Of a stretch of 64,000 nt of DNA, positions 9,302-20,932 are shown piece after piece. Source of the stretch: Paracyclopina nana (Eukaryota; Arthropoda; Copepoda; Cyclopoida; Cyclopettidae); the NCBI GenBank assembly GCA_019096065.1, contig JAGUCH010000001.1, forward strand, positions 15,500,001 through 15,564,000, read 5' to 3'. Each line of letters opens with the position of its first letter. Positions within the stretch are counted from its first letter, which is position 1. Under the pieces are notes generated by a model. The model saw nothing but the letters and a program-made list of their open reading frames with translations. It ran no database searches and had not been told where the DNA came from. The position numbers and the translations under genes were made by a program.

Positions 9302-12300
9302 AGAGCTGAGCAAAAAAAGATAGGGTACGCCAGTTGAACAAAAAAAAAGCAGTACCTCAAATATGCAAGGAGCTAACGTCAACTTTGCCAGCCCCTTAAG
9401 CATGTTTGCTCATAAAGTCGTCGTTTAATGGAAATAAAAATTCAATTTAATTGAAAAAAATCACAACTTGAATTAATATACTTATTTCGTACTCTTAAGT
9501 TACAACGTGATTTTTAGGCTACAAAATCAAAACAATACTTTACCGAGGCCGATTTTTCTTGTCGGTTGCAAAACTGAAACTGATTATGGAACTAGCTCAG
9601 ATTTCAGCCAACAGACACTTTTTAGTGCGCTTCCTAAGCTTCCCGATATGGTACGAGCGCAGCTCTGGAGAGCGTTATTTTAATTGACTGACTCACGCGT
9701 CTTCCGGCGAATCCTTGATTGCATGCAGTGAGCTTTGTTTCACGCCCAGCTGTGGCGCTATCGAAACTGGAACAGCACATGAAGGCGTATGCTCTTGGCT
9801 AAAAAAAATGGCATCAAGCTTCTTGAATTTCTTGTCAAAGGCAATAATATAGTCTTGAATAGTTAATCATATCAAATGGGTTTTCCACTTCCAATCCATT
9901 AGAAGGCAGCCAGTAATTCAACTACTAAAGACATTTCAAGAAGAATAACTCTTTTATTTTAATGTATACATTTTTGAATTACTTTACCAATCAAGATATT
10001 TCAGACTACTTGATAGCTAGCGCCATTTGCCAGCTGCAACAGCAAAATTTGCCGAGCGCAAGCTATGTAGTATTTACTTAACATCGCTTTTTTCTCTAAA
10101 ACTAAACGTTCATTGTCATAATGATAAGTTTACAATTTTTGGCTTTAATGATGGGAGCGTGGCACCCTTTATTTTTAATTAAACGTTGATTGTTTTAATG
10201 AAAAGATTACAATTTTTGGCTTTCATTATGGGAGCGTTGCACCCTTAATTTTTTAGGGAGTTTCATTGGTCTTATCAAGATGTTTACCTTCTTGCACAAC
10301 AATAAAGCAGCCCTGGGCTCAAAATATGGCAAAGGGTTCAAATTCTTTCATCAATTCCGAGCTCAGCGTAGCCAATGACCATAGCCCTAATTATTTTGTC
10401 TACCGGTCACCTATGCATATATGCAATCACATTAAATTGGCATGGAAAGTGTAAGAAATTGTGGATAAAAAAATTGCCCCTCGAAACTTGATTCATTATC
10501 TCAATTTTTGCTGATTATAATTGAATATTTCAAGTCAATTCTCCTAATTGAATCGACACGAAAGAGGTAGTTGGTTTCTATTTGTAACGACTTTATCCCA
10601 TTTTGTATGCTTGGTTTTAGTCGTTTGTATGCTTCTAACGTGAATTTAAAAAAAGAGCTTCAAAATGCAAACAAAAGCTAAGCATGCATTGCCTAGCTCT
10701 TTTGTTTTTGATCCAGCTGCAAAACAAGAAGGCTATGTTGTGATCCAGCTCAAATTTCTGCTAACTGAACGTTTTTATGCTCCCATGAGCAGAAAATGTT
10801 AAATAGAGTTTATCGTTCTCGTCATCAACTGACCATTTTTGGGGAAAAATTTTATCAAAATAAGAACTCAAAACTAAGGCTCCGATCGGAACGAAAACAC
10901 GAGGTGATAATTACTTATAGGCAAAATTACTAAGTATAGAAATAATGGCATGACATAAATCCTAAAAAATGTTCATAAAAAATAGAAAGGAGACATGCGC
11001 CTTTAGGCAGTTTAGATTTTTGGGTAACTGAGTTTTGAGAACGTTTCACTTCTCGTCAAAATTAACGATACTCCACCTCTCCCCAAGTTTTGCACATCTG
11101 AGCTCAGTTCCGAAGCGCAATGTTAGTATACCTATTCAAGCAACCTTTCCTTTTGTTCTGCATGAATCTTGAAAAAAAATTAACGTCACCTTCAGTAAAT
11201 TCAAAGTCTGGAGCCAAAACGCAATCTTTGATTTGTTTCAAAGTTGCGAAAAAAGCCATTTTTTGACTGGAAAAAAGTTTTTGGTGCAACAATTGAAAGA
11301 ATCCTTCTCATAATGACCCAGAAATATTTGATGGCTACCATTAAGAGGCATGGTAATGATTGAAAAATTGTGACATATTTCCAGCAGCAGCATATCATGA
11401 ATATATTCCGGAGAGAGAAATATTTCTAGCTTGTAATTTTCATCATCTTTTGTCAATTTCGCCTGGAGGGGCCTCTATGCAAATGACACACTGGATTTTT
11501 TCCAAATAAAAACCATGCATAAAATCCCTCTTTGCCTGCTTTCACAATTGAAACAATCCGCTTTCAGTATCCATCAGAGAACTGTTTCACGGTGGCTTTC
11601 TTTTCTGTCAAGAAAAGGCCAGAAGAGAAGCAGCATCTTCAAAGGCCAAAAAAGGGATTGAAGACTTATAGGAGCCACGAACGAGGGAAGAAAGCAAGAA
11701 ATGTGTATTGCAACTTTGAGGGTAAAAAAATGCTGCCATCAACAATTCTATACCCACTTAAAAAAGTGTCCTACGGGCTCATTTTCCACGTCTCGTCAAT
11801 TGGGGTCAGTAATCATTTTATGTGTGTGGGGGGAAAAGTGGGAGATTTCATGGCTACTAAATAGGTAAAGCTACTACACTGACATTCATTGATGTTTTGC
11901 CAGTTGCTTGAGCATGACAATTATCCATGCATCTCATTATATTGCATTATTTCAACTATGCCCATGTTTAATGAGAGGAAACCGTTCCAAATATGTCAAC
12001 AATGACGTCATTCCCTTCTGTGTGCAAAATTGTTCGGTAAATGAGCTGTGGCCTGGCAAAAGTGCTTTTAGAACAACCTGAAACGCATAAATAAACCTAG
12101 CCATTGCGATGCACTGCTAAAAAGCAGCTGGAAAAATGATAGAATGTGTGAGGTCATGTCTACGTCAAGTTGTGAGAACTCTTGATGATGATGGCTTTCA
12201 GAAATGTTGTGTGCTCTTAACTCTTTATACTACTTTCTCTTATCTCTCTTCGCACTTTGCACGTTACTTGTCCTCCGGACGGGCTGCTGACTTAAAGATG

Positions 12301-12831
12301 CCTCTTTCTGCAGAGAAACGCCATTCTAGGTTGCGCGATTTTCTCGCCTGGAAATTCCGATCTTGTTCAGCTGGAAAGATGTTTTTAAAATTAAGAATTA
12401 GATATTAGGCACTTTTAGCCATTCTCTGTACAATTCCAGTGTCTTTACTCTCCTGTCGTCCCTCAAAGTTCCAGATGCTTATTGGGGCTTTAGGGTCGCG
12501 AGCCTTTGGCTTTCTCTTTAGCTAACACACGTGAGAAGAGACTGAAGGATTACGAATGTGTTTTCATTTTCAGCCATGTTCTGCCTAAGGCCATATATTG
12601 TCCCTTTTCAAAGTACCAGACATTTGCACTACCTTACGCTACTGTCCAAGGCCAGGGACAGTGTACAAGATCACCTGTAGAGTCCTATGGATTTCCAACT
12701 CAAGGAAAGTACAGGCACTTACTTGTTCTATTGCGCTAACTTGTTTATAGTCTTTTATTCGTTTAATTATGTTCACTTGTTATCTAGCGCTAACTATCGC
12801 TTAATTTCCCATATTCGTCAAAAAACACAAA
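9302..12831. other. Gene-poor AT-rich stretch
   Basis: No supported gene. The longest open frames (for example 11532-11864, 110 codons) lack domains and have unbiased codon composition. The only structure I see is the direct duplication at 10097-10250. Confidence 0.5.
10097..10250 (+). repeat. Direct duplication of ~75 bp
   Basis: Two adjacent copies share AAACGTT-ATTGT, ATGATAAG/ATGAAAAG, TTACAATTTTTGGCTTT and ATGGGAGCGT-GCACCCTT. About 85-90 percent of positions agree by eye. Confidence 0.75.
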
Positions 12832-12921
12832 CTCGTTCAATTTCGCTCACTCGTTCAATTTCGCTCACTCGTTTAATTTCGCTCACTCGTTTAATTTCGC
12901 TCACTCGTTTAATTACGCTCC
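12832..12921 (+). repeat. 18-bp tandem repeat, five copies
   Basis: The unit CTCGTTTAATTTCGCTCA repeats five times with C/T changes only, and older degenerate copies are visible from about 12745. Because 18 is divisible by three, the plus frame shows a periodic SLTR(S/L)I peptide, which I regard as a repeat artefact. Confidence 0.9.
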
Positions 12922-15900
12922 TTGCCTAATTATACTCATTCAACCATCTAAAACTGATCATAAAACTATGATAACATAATCATTAATCAGCCTCGAAAGC
13001 TAATTTCAAAATGAGCTCACTGGTTTTTTTGTGCTCACTAATCCTGGATTTATTTAATCATGAGCCATCACGTTTCATTTTTGATTTAATGCCACTATGT
13101 TCGAGCTTTCCCCTCTGAACTTCCATTCGACAGCTAGTTTTCTGGTCATGGCTTTAGAATTGGAAAGAGAGCTTTTGAACTGGGAAAGGAGTGCGCAAGG
13201 ATTAATGCGTATATGCAAAAGCATTTTAATGACATACTATCTTTCCTTTCTCGCTTTCTCACAACCAAAATTCTCTCTCTCTCCTCTCTCAAAAGCCACA
13301 CCACTCTCTACCGAGTGTTGGAATTTGCATTAAAAAGCCTTTTAAATGAATCAAATTGAAATCCACTCTGAGATCTTGGTAAAAATGGCAGCCTGTTTTT
13401 TAGCCACATTTTTGCTTTGTGGAAATTCCACCACATTTTCTAGGACAAGTATGGCATAATTATTTGCTATAGAATCTTGAGAAAAATGCATGGAGTCGAC
13501 CCACACACATTTACGTGATGGACTTCAGCTGCACGCAACCAGAACAAAAATACACACACATTTCACGCACATTTCAAGTACAGGCAAAACTGAGCTGCTG
13601 GTTAGTTGACCGGCGTGGCAAGACCAATGCAGGCCCCTCTTTCCTTGCCTATACTTGTAAAGCTTTGACACGCTTTATTTGGGTGAGCTTCAGTTTAGAC
13701 CTGATACTTTATTATTAAGAGGGCTCAACTTGAAGCATATAAAGTAATATGGCCGGCCAAGCCGCATTTAGACATGTTAGTATGTGAGGAGTACTCTAAA
13801 TATGTGACTGGTAATTCTTGATCTGCCCCACCGAACGATGAAGCCATATTTGTATTCCATTGCGAGTTAACATCATTTTAATATAGACATTGGTATCATC
13901 AAAGAAATTATCAGAGTTAAGGAGGGCCTCGAAAAGTGATACTTTCTTAATATTACATATCAAGTGGTCAGTGGGGTACAACTCCTCGAATTAGCAGTAC
14001 TAGCCCATGTTTTTTGAAATTGCAAACTTGGAATTATCTGGCCATCATGATCAACTGCAAAAAAAGAAGTACGACAAGTTTGTAGTTGGTATTCCTCACG
14101 TTGCTCCCTTTTTAAGATCAGGATTTTGTCAATTAAACTTGACCAACTGTCATATGCTGTGTATGCGCTGCATAATTTCACAGCCATTCATCAAAGCATT
14201 GAGCCCACTCACTTTTTTTCCTATTGTGTCAACCAACTTTGAACATGAGTTTTTACAAGCAGATCGACTCCAGATTGTCCTAGTTTGCTGCAACTTCAAT
14301 AATGCTCGATCAATCAGCAAATCTTGAGCTGATTCGAATTATGTGTAAATATTTATGTAAACAATTATTCCATAGGATGAGAAGTGCATAACTAGCACAT
14401 AAATTTAATGAGTCCGAAATTCCATTACCAAGAGCAGTAAAATGTCTTCTTGAGATAGTAGCAGAAAACGTTAATGAATTTGCCTATTGTTCTATTGGCT
14501 ATATGTGCAGTAAAACAGTGACCATTAGAGACATCTCACTCTGGGGAAAGAGAGATTCCAAAAATATTTCCGCCTGGATTTGCCAAGTTTTCGGAGATGC
14601 TCCTCTCAATTGGTTTAATTGATTTTAAAATCTTTACGATGCAGCAGCATATTTAGCCAACTGAGAAAAGTGACACTTTTTTATCGAGTTGTGCCCCATT
14701 GTGGGAGTATCGAGAGCCATTGAATTGTAAAGTGCCCAGGTCAGCCAACTTTAAAAGAACTTGATCAAGATGAAGCCATCATCAATTTGAACCTTCAAAT
14801 TTTAAGAATTTTTCTCTCTTGCGCACAGAGTGGAGAAAATAGCTCAAAACTCCTCTAAATCAACAATTAAAATTGGCCCGCGCGCTGCTCACAAAATACC
14901 AAAATTGAGCTGGGTCACGCATATACCATTGTCTGAGGAGCACAATGGGCCTAAAGTCATTAAAAAGTCACCCTACTTTCATGTTCATAAAGCTTTGGCT
15001 GATTCAAGATGTTTTCGTCCCTTTATAAATTGAGCTTTTTTCTCATATGTGCATGCCAGTGTGCGACGTTCCTCTCAAATAGGCCTTCGAGAACCTGAAT
15101 TCAAGTACTGGAATATGGCTTTTAATACGTCATAGTTTATTTATGTATGTGGGATGAAAGAAAAAATAGCGGTTCTTCACTGATCCGTGATTGTTCGCGT
15201 TTTTACCTGTTTTCTTGGGCTCTCGCTCATTTTTAGGCGTACTCCTCCGCACAGTGGGTAAAATGCCCCCAAAAAATACTGCAGACACTCCCAAAAATTA
15301 AAGCTGACAGAATGTTACTTGCAATCTAAGTGAAAATGTGAAAAGTTGCCCTTTCAAAGAGTTTTGTCTCGGTGTGCTTAAACAATGTATGAACAACATG
15401 CACAAAGTATAGTGAAAACTTGACTGCAAGAAAATTGAGGGGGCCCTCAAGCATCATCCATACCAATCACATGCCATATCCAAGTAACTAAGATTAACTT
15501 TGCTTTTGGCATACATTTTTTGGGGAATGTCTGAAGATGAGGTCATGAAAATCAGCAGTTCTTCACTATTGAAACTGGAAAAACCACACAGTTGAATTGA
15601 GTAGGGCAAATCAGAGCTTGGAAGCACTTTGAATGTGCAAAGTGGAAATTTATGTAAAAGTGGGCCATTATGGCATAATTACCAAAAGTGGGGGCTGCCC
15701 CTAAAAAATGGATTAAAGTCAACCACCACCATCAGAAAAATTAGCTGTGCCTTTTTTCTGGTCCTTTTTTGGATAAAGATCTTTGTCATTGGTTGAGTGA
15801 ACTGCATTTTCTCATTAGTCCATTTGTCATTATTGTTATCTATCTTGAGTACTATGCCTCTCTTATGCTTTTTTTGGGGTGATGCCTTTGACTTGCTAGT

Positions 15901-18640
15901 CCAGGTGACATTCAGATCAAAACTGGCTTATTATTATTGTTATTGTTACTGTGGCTTTGAGTATGAGCCTGCTTGCAAAGTCGAGAGAGAGAGATAAATA
16001 ACGCAAAAGCCAATTCAATTTGCCTTGCGGCGACTCAGATTGGCTCAAAAATTGTGCGGTTTCATGGTTTTCTTCATGCAGCTCTTGTCGTGTTGACACC
16101 ATTTATTTGTTGCATTTGAGATGAAAAGTAATAGCAATTTTTTTTAAGGTGTGCCCTACTGGTGGCTCAAAAATTACTTGAGGCCATATAATGGTGGAAA
16201 TCAAAGCTGTTAAAAATGTGCTTTAAAAATTCCCTTCAATTCAAGTTTGGACACTTGATAAAGATAACTAATGTCACTTGAAATTAAAGTTCTCGGAATG
16301 CAAAATTGATGCATTATTATTCACTTGATGATTTGGTGTTTTTCAGCTGCTGTGAGTTGGGCTGTAGTGAGCAAATGCAGAATCGCGCGTGGGCTTTGTT
16401 TACACGGTGTTGTAAAGTGAAGAAAAATTCCGTTTCTTTTACATCGACGGAAATGAAAACATTCAAGTACGAAAAATTAACATGAGTGGTCTATCTCGTG
16501 CAAAATATGGCCACGTGCGGGCAATTCAAATTCGTGATGGGATAGCCATGATGTCAGAAAAATGGGTTAATTATCATCTAAAATACTCGCAGTTGAGCAC
16601 ATAGAAACATATGAAGGCAGGGGAATAATTGCAAAAATGCGGCCACAGAATTTAGAGCTGAAAACAAATTCACAATTGTGAAAATGCACTTTTTCTGGTC
16701 AAGTAAAACGCGCGTCTGGGATCCCTGGAGTGAGGCAGATTTACCGTAGTTCTTGCCAATTTTCTGCTTTGCATTTCGAAAAAAATTGCACCACATATCA
16801 GTCTTTTTAACAGCCACTCAACCTACTGCTTTCTGTGCACATTGTCGGCAAGTTGAGTTATGGCTCAGACATTTTCATAAAATACGAACCAAAATGGGTT
16901 TTACTTCATAATGTCATTACCAAGACTCCTTTTTTATGCTGCTGTGAGCATGGGGAAATGCATCAAGTGATAATAGCACATCAAATGGATTTGGGTTGTA
17001 AATCTTTTTTTGAGCTGTGAACTAACCAGCCTTTTTTACCACTGGAATTAGCCCGATTTCGCCCTCATGACAATATTAGTGGCATTTCTTTTTTTTTAAA
17101 GTTGCCTACTATTAGTAGAAATTCATGCTGCTCACTTTTTCCACCTTTGAGTGACAGCAAATGAAATTCAACAATAGCAACATTAAAGCCAGACAGTTTT
17201 AATGGCCATTTTATTTCCCCAAAATGCAATGGGTAAAAATACTTCAACCCAGGGTAACTCTTGGGATTTTTTACGTGGATTCCTGGAAAAAAAGCCTGGC
17301 AACCAATTGTGCATTCCTATGCTGATTTTTTGCAACTTTGTCCTGCTGTGAGTGTCTGGACTTGGTGCTTCATCGAGTAAATTGGTGAGATAGTAGCGCT
17401 GTAACTCTTTTCTTTGGCTGCATCAGAGTTGCTTCCTATGCAGAAAATGTTAGAACAATAACAGCACATCCCTGATGATGCAGGTTTGTGCCACAAGGAA
17501 GCTGGCGTTTCATGCTCACTTTTTTGCCCATTGTTTGAGGAAGCAGCAGCAGTAAGAGCAAGAAAATATGGCAACATTCGTCGTCAGTAAAAAGATCCTG
17601 GAGAAGAAAGCAACAACACAAAAGTAGTGCTTATTACATTTCCAATTGTTCAACCAGCATTTCCTTTACTTCTACTGAATGGTCTACAGCAATGCTTTCT
17701 TAAACTAACCTAAAAGCATGACAAGAGGCTTTTTAATTCACTGAAAATGACTCTGGTGCCCTGTTATGATTTATAGAAATAACCAAGTTTTACCTTATGA
17801 ATAAAAGTAAATCCTTTCTACTTTTCAGGTAAGGTACAAACAGATTCGAGGCCTCTGTTTTTCCTAAACAAAGATGCATTTTCCTAGCTTAAAAGTAGTT
17901 TCAATAATTAGATTACAAAGTTGGTTTTGAAAGGCTGCCATTATCCAGCATATTGTGAAATTTTATGTAGAGGAAAGCTGCTGCTGCTGCACAAAATGGG
18001 GCCCAAGTATCAGAGTCCATTAAACAATTCTTTGCCTAGCTACAGAGTTGGTGTGGTAGGAATAGTACTTGAGATGAATATACCTGCCTCAGAATTATTG
18101 CAGACTGAGAGATGTTGTCGTTTTTCTGCAGAAATGTACTGAGACCACTGTGGAAAATACTGCAGTGATCCAGATACAGAACAAAAAGAGCAAACAATTT
18201 CCACTACTATTGCTTTGAAGCAAAACCAGAAACTGGATGTGAACAAAGATGAGGGGCATACGCAAGTTACTGTTAAGTCAAGTGAAGTCTCACCTACTTT
18301 GAGCCTGGCTAGATAGGAACATCTGGGCTCCAATATGTGTTGAAATAAAAGCACCCCAAAAACTTTTTAGTACCCATTTTTTGGTCTGTAGTACGCAAGT
18401 GGTCATGTCAATCTTGGTCAGATTTTGGGCAGTGAAAATGTGCTGAGCATTAAAAATCCAAGCTCAACGAACCGAAGATGACAAAGAGACAGATAAAGTG
18501 AAATGCTCTCTTGATATTATGGAAAATGGCTGCAGGGCTTTTATACCAGCCAGTCATACCACTACCTTGCTCTGCATTGATGAGGCATCCAAACTGCCCC
18601 AAATAGACTATGAAGTGATTAAAATTCCGAGGGAAAAATT
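12922..18640. other. Gene-poor stretch
   Basis: No gene supported. Contains a short CTG tract (17978-17990) and isolated copies of the dispersed CACAGTGGG motif (15250-15258). Open frames are all under ~110 codons with no recognisable domain. Confidence 0.5.
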
Positions 18641-18642
18641 GC

Positions 18643-18648
18643 TTTATT
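18643..18648 (-). other. Poly(A) signal of the orphan receptor
   Basis: TTTATT on the plus strand, so AATAAA on the minus strand, about 75 nt after the receptor's stop codon. Position and strand fit the receptor transcript. Confidence 0.5.
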
Positions 18649-18720
18649 TGAGCTCATTCACATTCATTATTTTTAATGGGATTTTAACGCGTATTTTTGA
18701 CGATATTAATTCAAGTACAT

Positions 18721-19734
18721 TCAGTGGTTTTGGTCTTCTTCCGGTTTGTCATGGAATTGAAGTCCAATTGGTGGCCTGGCAGGTTGGACAGAATTCTTCT
18801 TGTGCTGAGATTTGACAGTAAAGCAGAGAATCAGAGGCAAGTGCAAAATGCTGACAACATTGCCCACAGTGAAAATTGTGAACTCCATGCCATCAAACAG
18901 CTTCACCACCAAAAATGATAAGAACAGTACCAAAAATAGGGAAGATGAAATAATGGTGGATATTACAGGCACTGTGTCCTTTAAAGGATCATTGGAAGAT
19001 CTCAAAGGGATCCTATCAGCATTAGTTGACCATGCCTCCATTCTAATGGGCTGAGATCTAGCTCGATTTCTGATGAAAATCACCAACTGAATGTCATAAA
19101 ATATGGAGATGACAATTGGCAGCAGGCAAGTGAAGAGGAAAATGTTGCCAAAATATGGCACCTTCTCTGTATTGGCACACTTGGAGACAAATTGGGAGAA
19201 ATGAAGGCCAAATCCAGCTCCTAGTGTGAAAATTGACCCCCAAAATGTTGAAAAAATGAGAATGCATAGGCAAAAGTACTTCTCAATTTTGCCATGGTTG
19301 ATGAGCTTATTCCTGCCAGTTTGATCTGCCATATAGAATCTCATTATGGCCAGGAGCATGCTGAAGAAAGCATTCATGGCAAATCTTGCAGGAATGGTGA
19401 GCAGTAGCAGAGTACATGATACATTTGTCATTTGGCCTTGCCACTCTAGCCAAATGTATCCAAGCACTTGCAAACTGAGTGTGATGGTGTTAAAAAGGCC
19501 ATCAGTGAGCAGAACTTTTTTAACATGCCTGGAGACCTTCAACTTAAGTTGGATGTAAGTTATGCTGGCCAGGGCTAGAGGCATGCCCAGGAAACCTAGT
19601 ATGACCATACTCACATTTTCAATTAGAATGTCAACAACAATCATGGCTGAGGAAGTGTTCACTGAGCAAGGTTGGCTTCCAAATGAGGGAAATAAAGCAT
19701 TCGGATAATCCTTAAATACCAAATTAGAAACCAT
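18721..19734 (-). CDS. Intronless orphan seven-transmembrane receptor
   Basis: A 337-residue protein from ATG at 19734 to TGA at 18721-18723. Hydrophobic segments lie near residues 31-60, 73-96, 107-134, 153-176, 197-221, 255-278 and 283-306. C107 at the start of helix 3 and C186 in the second outer loop could form the usual disulfide. MRFYM (131-135) occupies the DRY position, so the canonical Asp is replaced. Helix 1 lacks the usual GN motif and helix 7 lacks NPxxY. N26 and N104 are N-glycosylation candidates, and the tail is short and polar. It fits a divergent rhodopsin-like receptor at the plasma membrane. The ligand is unknown. A taste or odorant receptor is less likely, since those normally have an inverted topology and a different C-terminal motif. 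The transposon-like element starts only ~10 bp upstream of the start codon. Confidence 0.75.
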   Translation of the reverse strand: MVSNLVFKDYPNALFPSFGSQPCSVNTSSAMIVVDILIENVSMVILGFLGMPLALASITYIQLKLKVSRHVKKVLLTDGLFNTITLSLQVLGYIWLEWQGQMTNVSCTLLLLTIPARFAMNAFFSMLLAIMRFYMADQTGRNKLINHGKIEKYFCLCILIFSTFWGSIFTLGAGFGLHFSQFVSKCANTEKVPYFGNIFLFTCLLPIVISIFYDIQLVIFIRNRARSQPIRMEAWSTNADRIPLRSSNDPLKDTVPVISTIISSSLFLVLFLSFLVVKLFDGMEFTIFTVGNVVSILHLPLILCFTVKSQHKKNSVQPARPPIGLQFHDKPEEDQNH

Positions 19735-19854
19735 GGTTACTCATCCCAACCAGAATTTTAGTTACCGATTCGGGCCTGAATAGTTCCCGAATTGGCAAAA
19801 TGAGCTTTTCGGGAGCTTTTCATTGATGAAAACTACTCGAGTGCTCGGGAACAA

Positions 19855-20360
19855 ATCAAGAACTTTAAGCTCAATAACTTTTCAACAACTTCTCAGCGTG
19901 AAAAGCTATTGACTGCTTGGGAACTATTCAATAGGTTTAGCTCTGTAACTTTTCAATAATGAATATGTCTTGACTATTCAAGAACTATTCAGAAACTTTG
20001 ATTTCAGCAACTTTTCAACAATGAATACTTCTTGACTATTCAAGAACTATTCAGTAATGTTCAATTCAACAACTTTTCAATAATGAATACTTTTTGATAA
20101 TTCAAGAACTATTCAAGAACTTTCAATCATCAACTTTTCAACAATAAATTAAGCTTAATTTTTCAAGAACTATTCAGTAATGTTCATTTCAGCAACTTTT
20201 CAGCAACAAAAGCTTCTTGACAATTCAAGAACTATGCAAGAGCTTATGTTCAGTAGCTTTTCAACAATGAATGAAACTTGAATATTTAATTACAATTCAG
20301 GAGTGTTCATGTCAATAAATTTTCAAGAATGATTATTTTTTCATAGTTCAAGAACTATTC
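19855..20360 (+). repeat. Internal ~65 bp repeat array of the element
   Basis: About eight degenerate copies of a unit containing CAACTTTTCAACAATGAATA and TTCAAGAACTATTCAG. Copies decay towards the right. Confidence 0.75.
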
Positions 20361-20468
20361 AGTGACAACTGGACTTAAAAGACATTTCCAAGTACTCTAA
20401 AAATTGAAGCTAGCTCCATCTAGAGTATATTCTGCACAATATTATAGCTAAAAAAGCCTAAATCATAG

Positions 20469-20543
20469 TGGGATATCTGTGGTCTAGAGGCAAGGCACTG
20501 GATTCCAAATCTGAGGTTCATGGGTTCGAATCCACCATGGGTA
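20469..20543 (+). pseudogene. tRNA-like segment with intact A and B boxes
   Basis: TGGTCTAGAGG at 20480-20490 fits the A box and GGTTCGAATCC at 20523-20533 is a perfect B box, at the normal spacing. The anticodon loop reads TTCCAAA with CCA at 20505-20507. The acceptor and T stems pair poorly, so this is not a functional tRNA by eye. It is either a tRNA pseudogene or a SINE head inside the element. Internal pol III promoter activity is possible. Confidence 0.5.
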
Positions 20544-20932
20544 AACTTTCTTTCTAGCTTTTCTAACTTTCTTTCTTTCACTTGAATTCCATCATAGTCT
20601 ATAGAAAGAGAAAGCTTAATCAAAAAGCTAGAAAGCTCCCCAAAAAATTAATTTTTGACAGGTCCTTGAATATAACTGAAATCAAGTCCTTGAATATTGA
20701 CTGAAATCAATTCCTAAAAAGTTCCTGAACATTCTGCTGAAAGTGGCCAAGCATATGAAACAATCAGAAAGTAATCAACATTGAATTTCTGTTACTTTTC
20801 ATGAGCAAATCGATTTCTCAGCAGTGAATTCCGTCACGGATTAAACCCCGATTCTCGAAGTATTCAAGATCAAAGCTATCAAAATGGTCCCGAATATTAA
20901 CCGATAATTTCGGCAAAATTCTGGTTGGGATT

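Larger units (their letters stand above)
19744..20932. mobile_element. Non-autonomous element with terminal inverted repeats
   Basis: ATCCCAACCAGAATTTT at the left end recurs as the exact reverse complement AAAATTCTGGTTGGGAT at the right end (about 20916-20932). Further partial symmetry follows inside, around CCGAT/CCCGAAT. No transposase frame is present. The interior holds a ~65 bp tandem repeat and a tRNA-like segment. Target-site duplication is unclear: the flanks read GTTACTC and TAGCAAC. The architecture suggests a MITE-like passenger of a cut-and-paste transposon, though a composite with a SINE is possible. Confidence 0.65.

Noticed and set aside
12832-12921. CRISPR-like array
   Set aside because: The repeats are contiguous 18-mers without spacers, in a eukaryotic sequence.
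20469-20543. Functional tRNA gene
   Set aside because: A and B boxes are intact, but the acceptor and T stems do not pair well and the segment sits inside a repeat element.
19744-20932. Helitron
   Set aside because: There are true terminal inverted repeats and no TC start or CTRR hairpin end.
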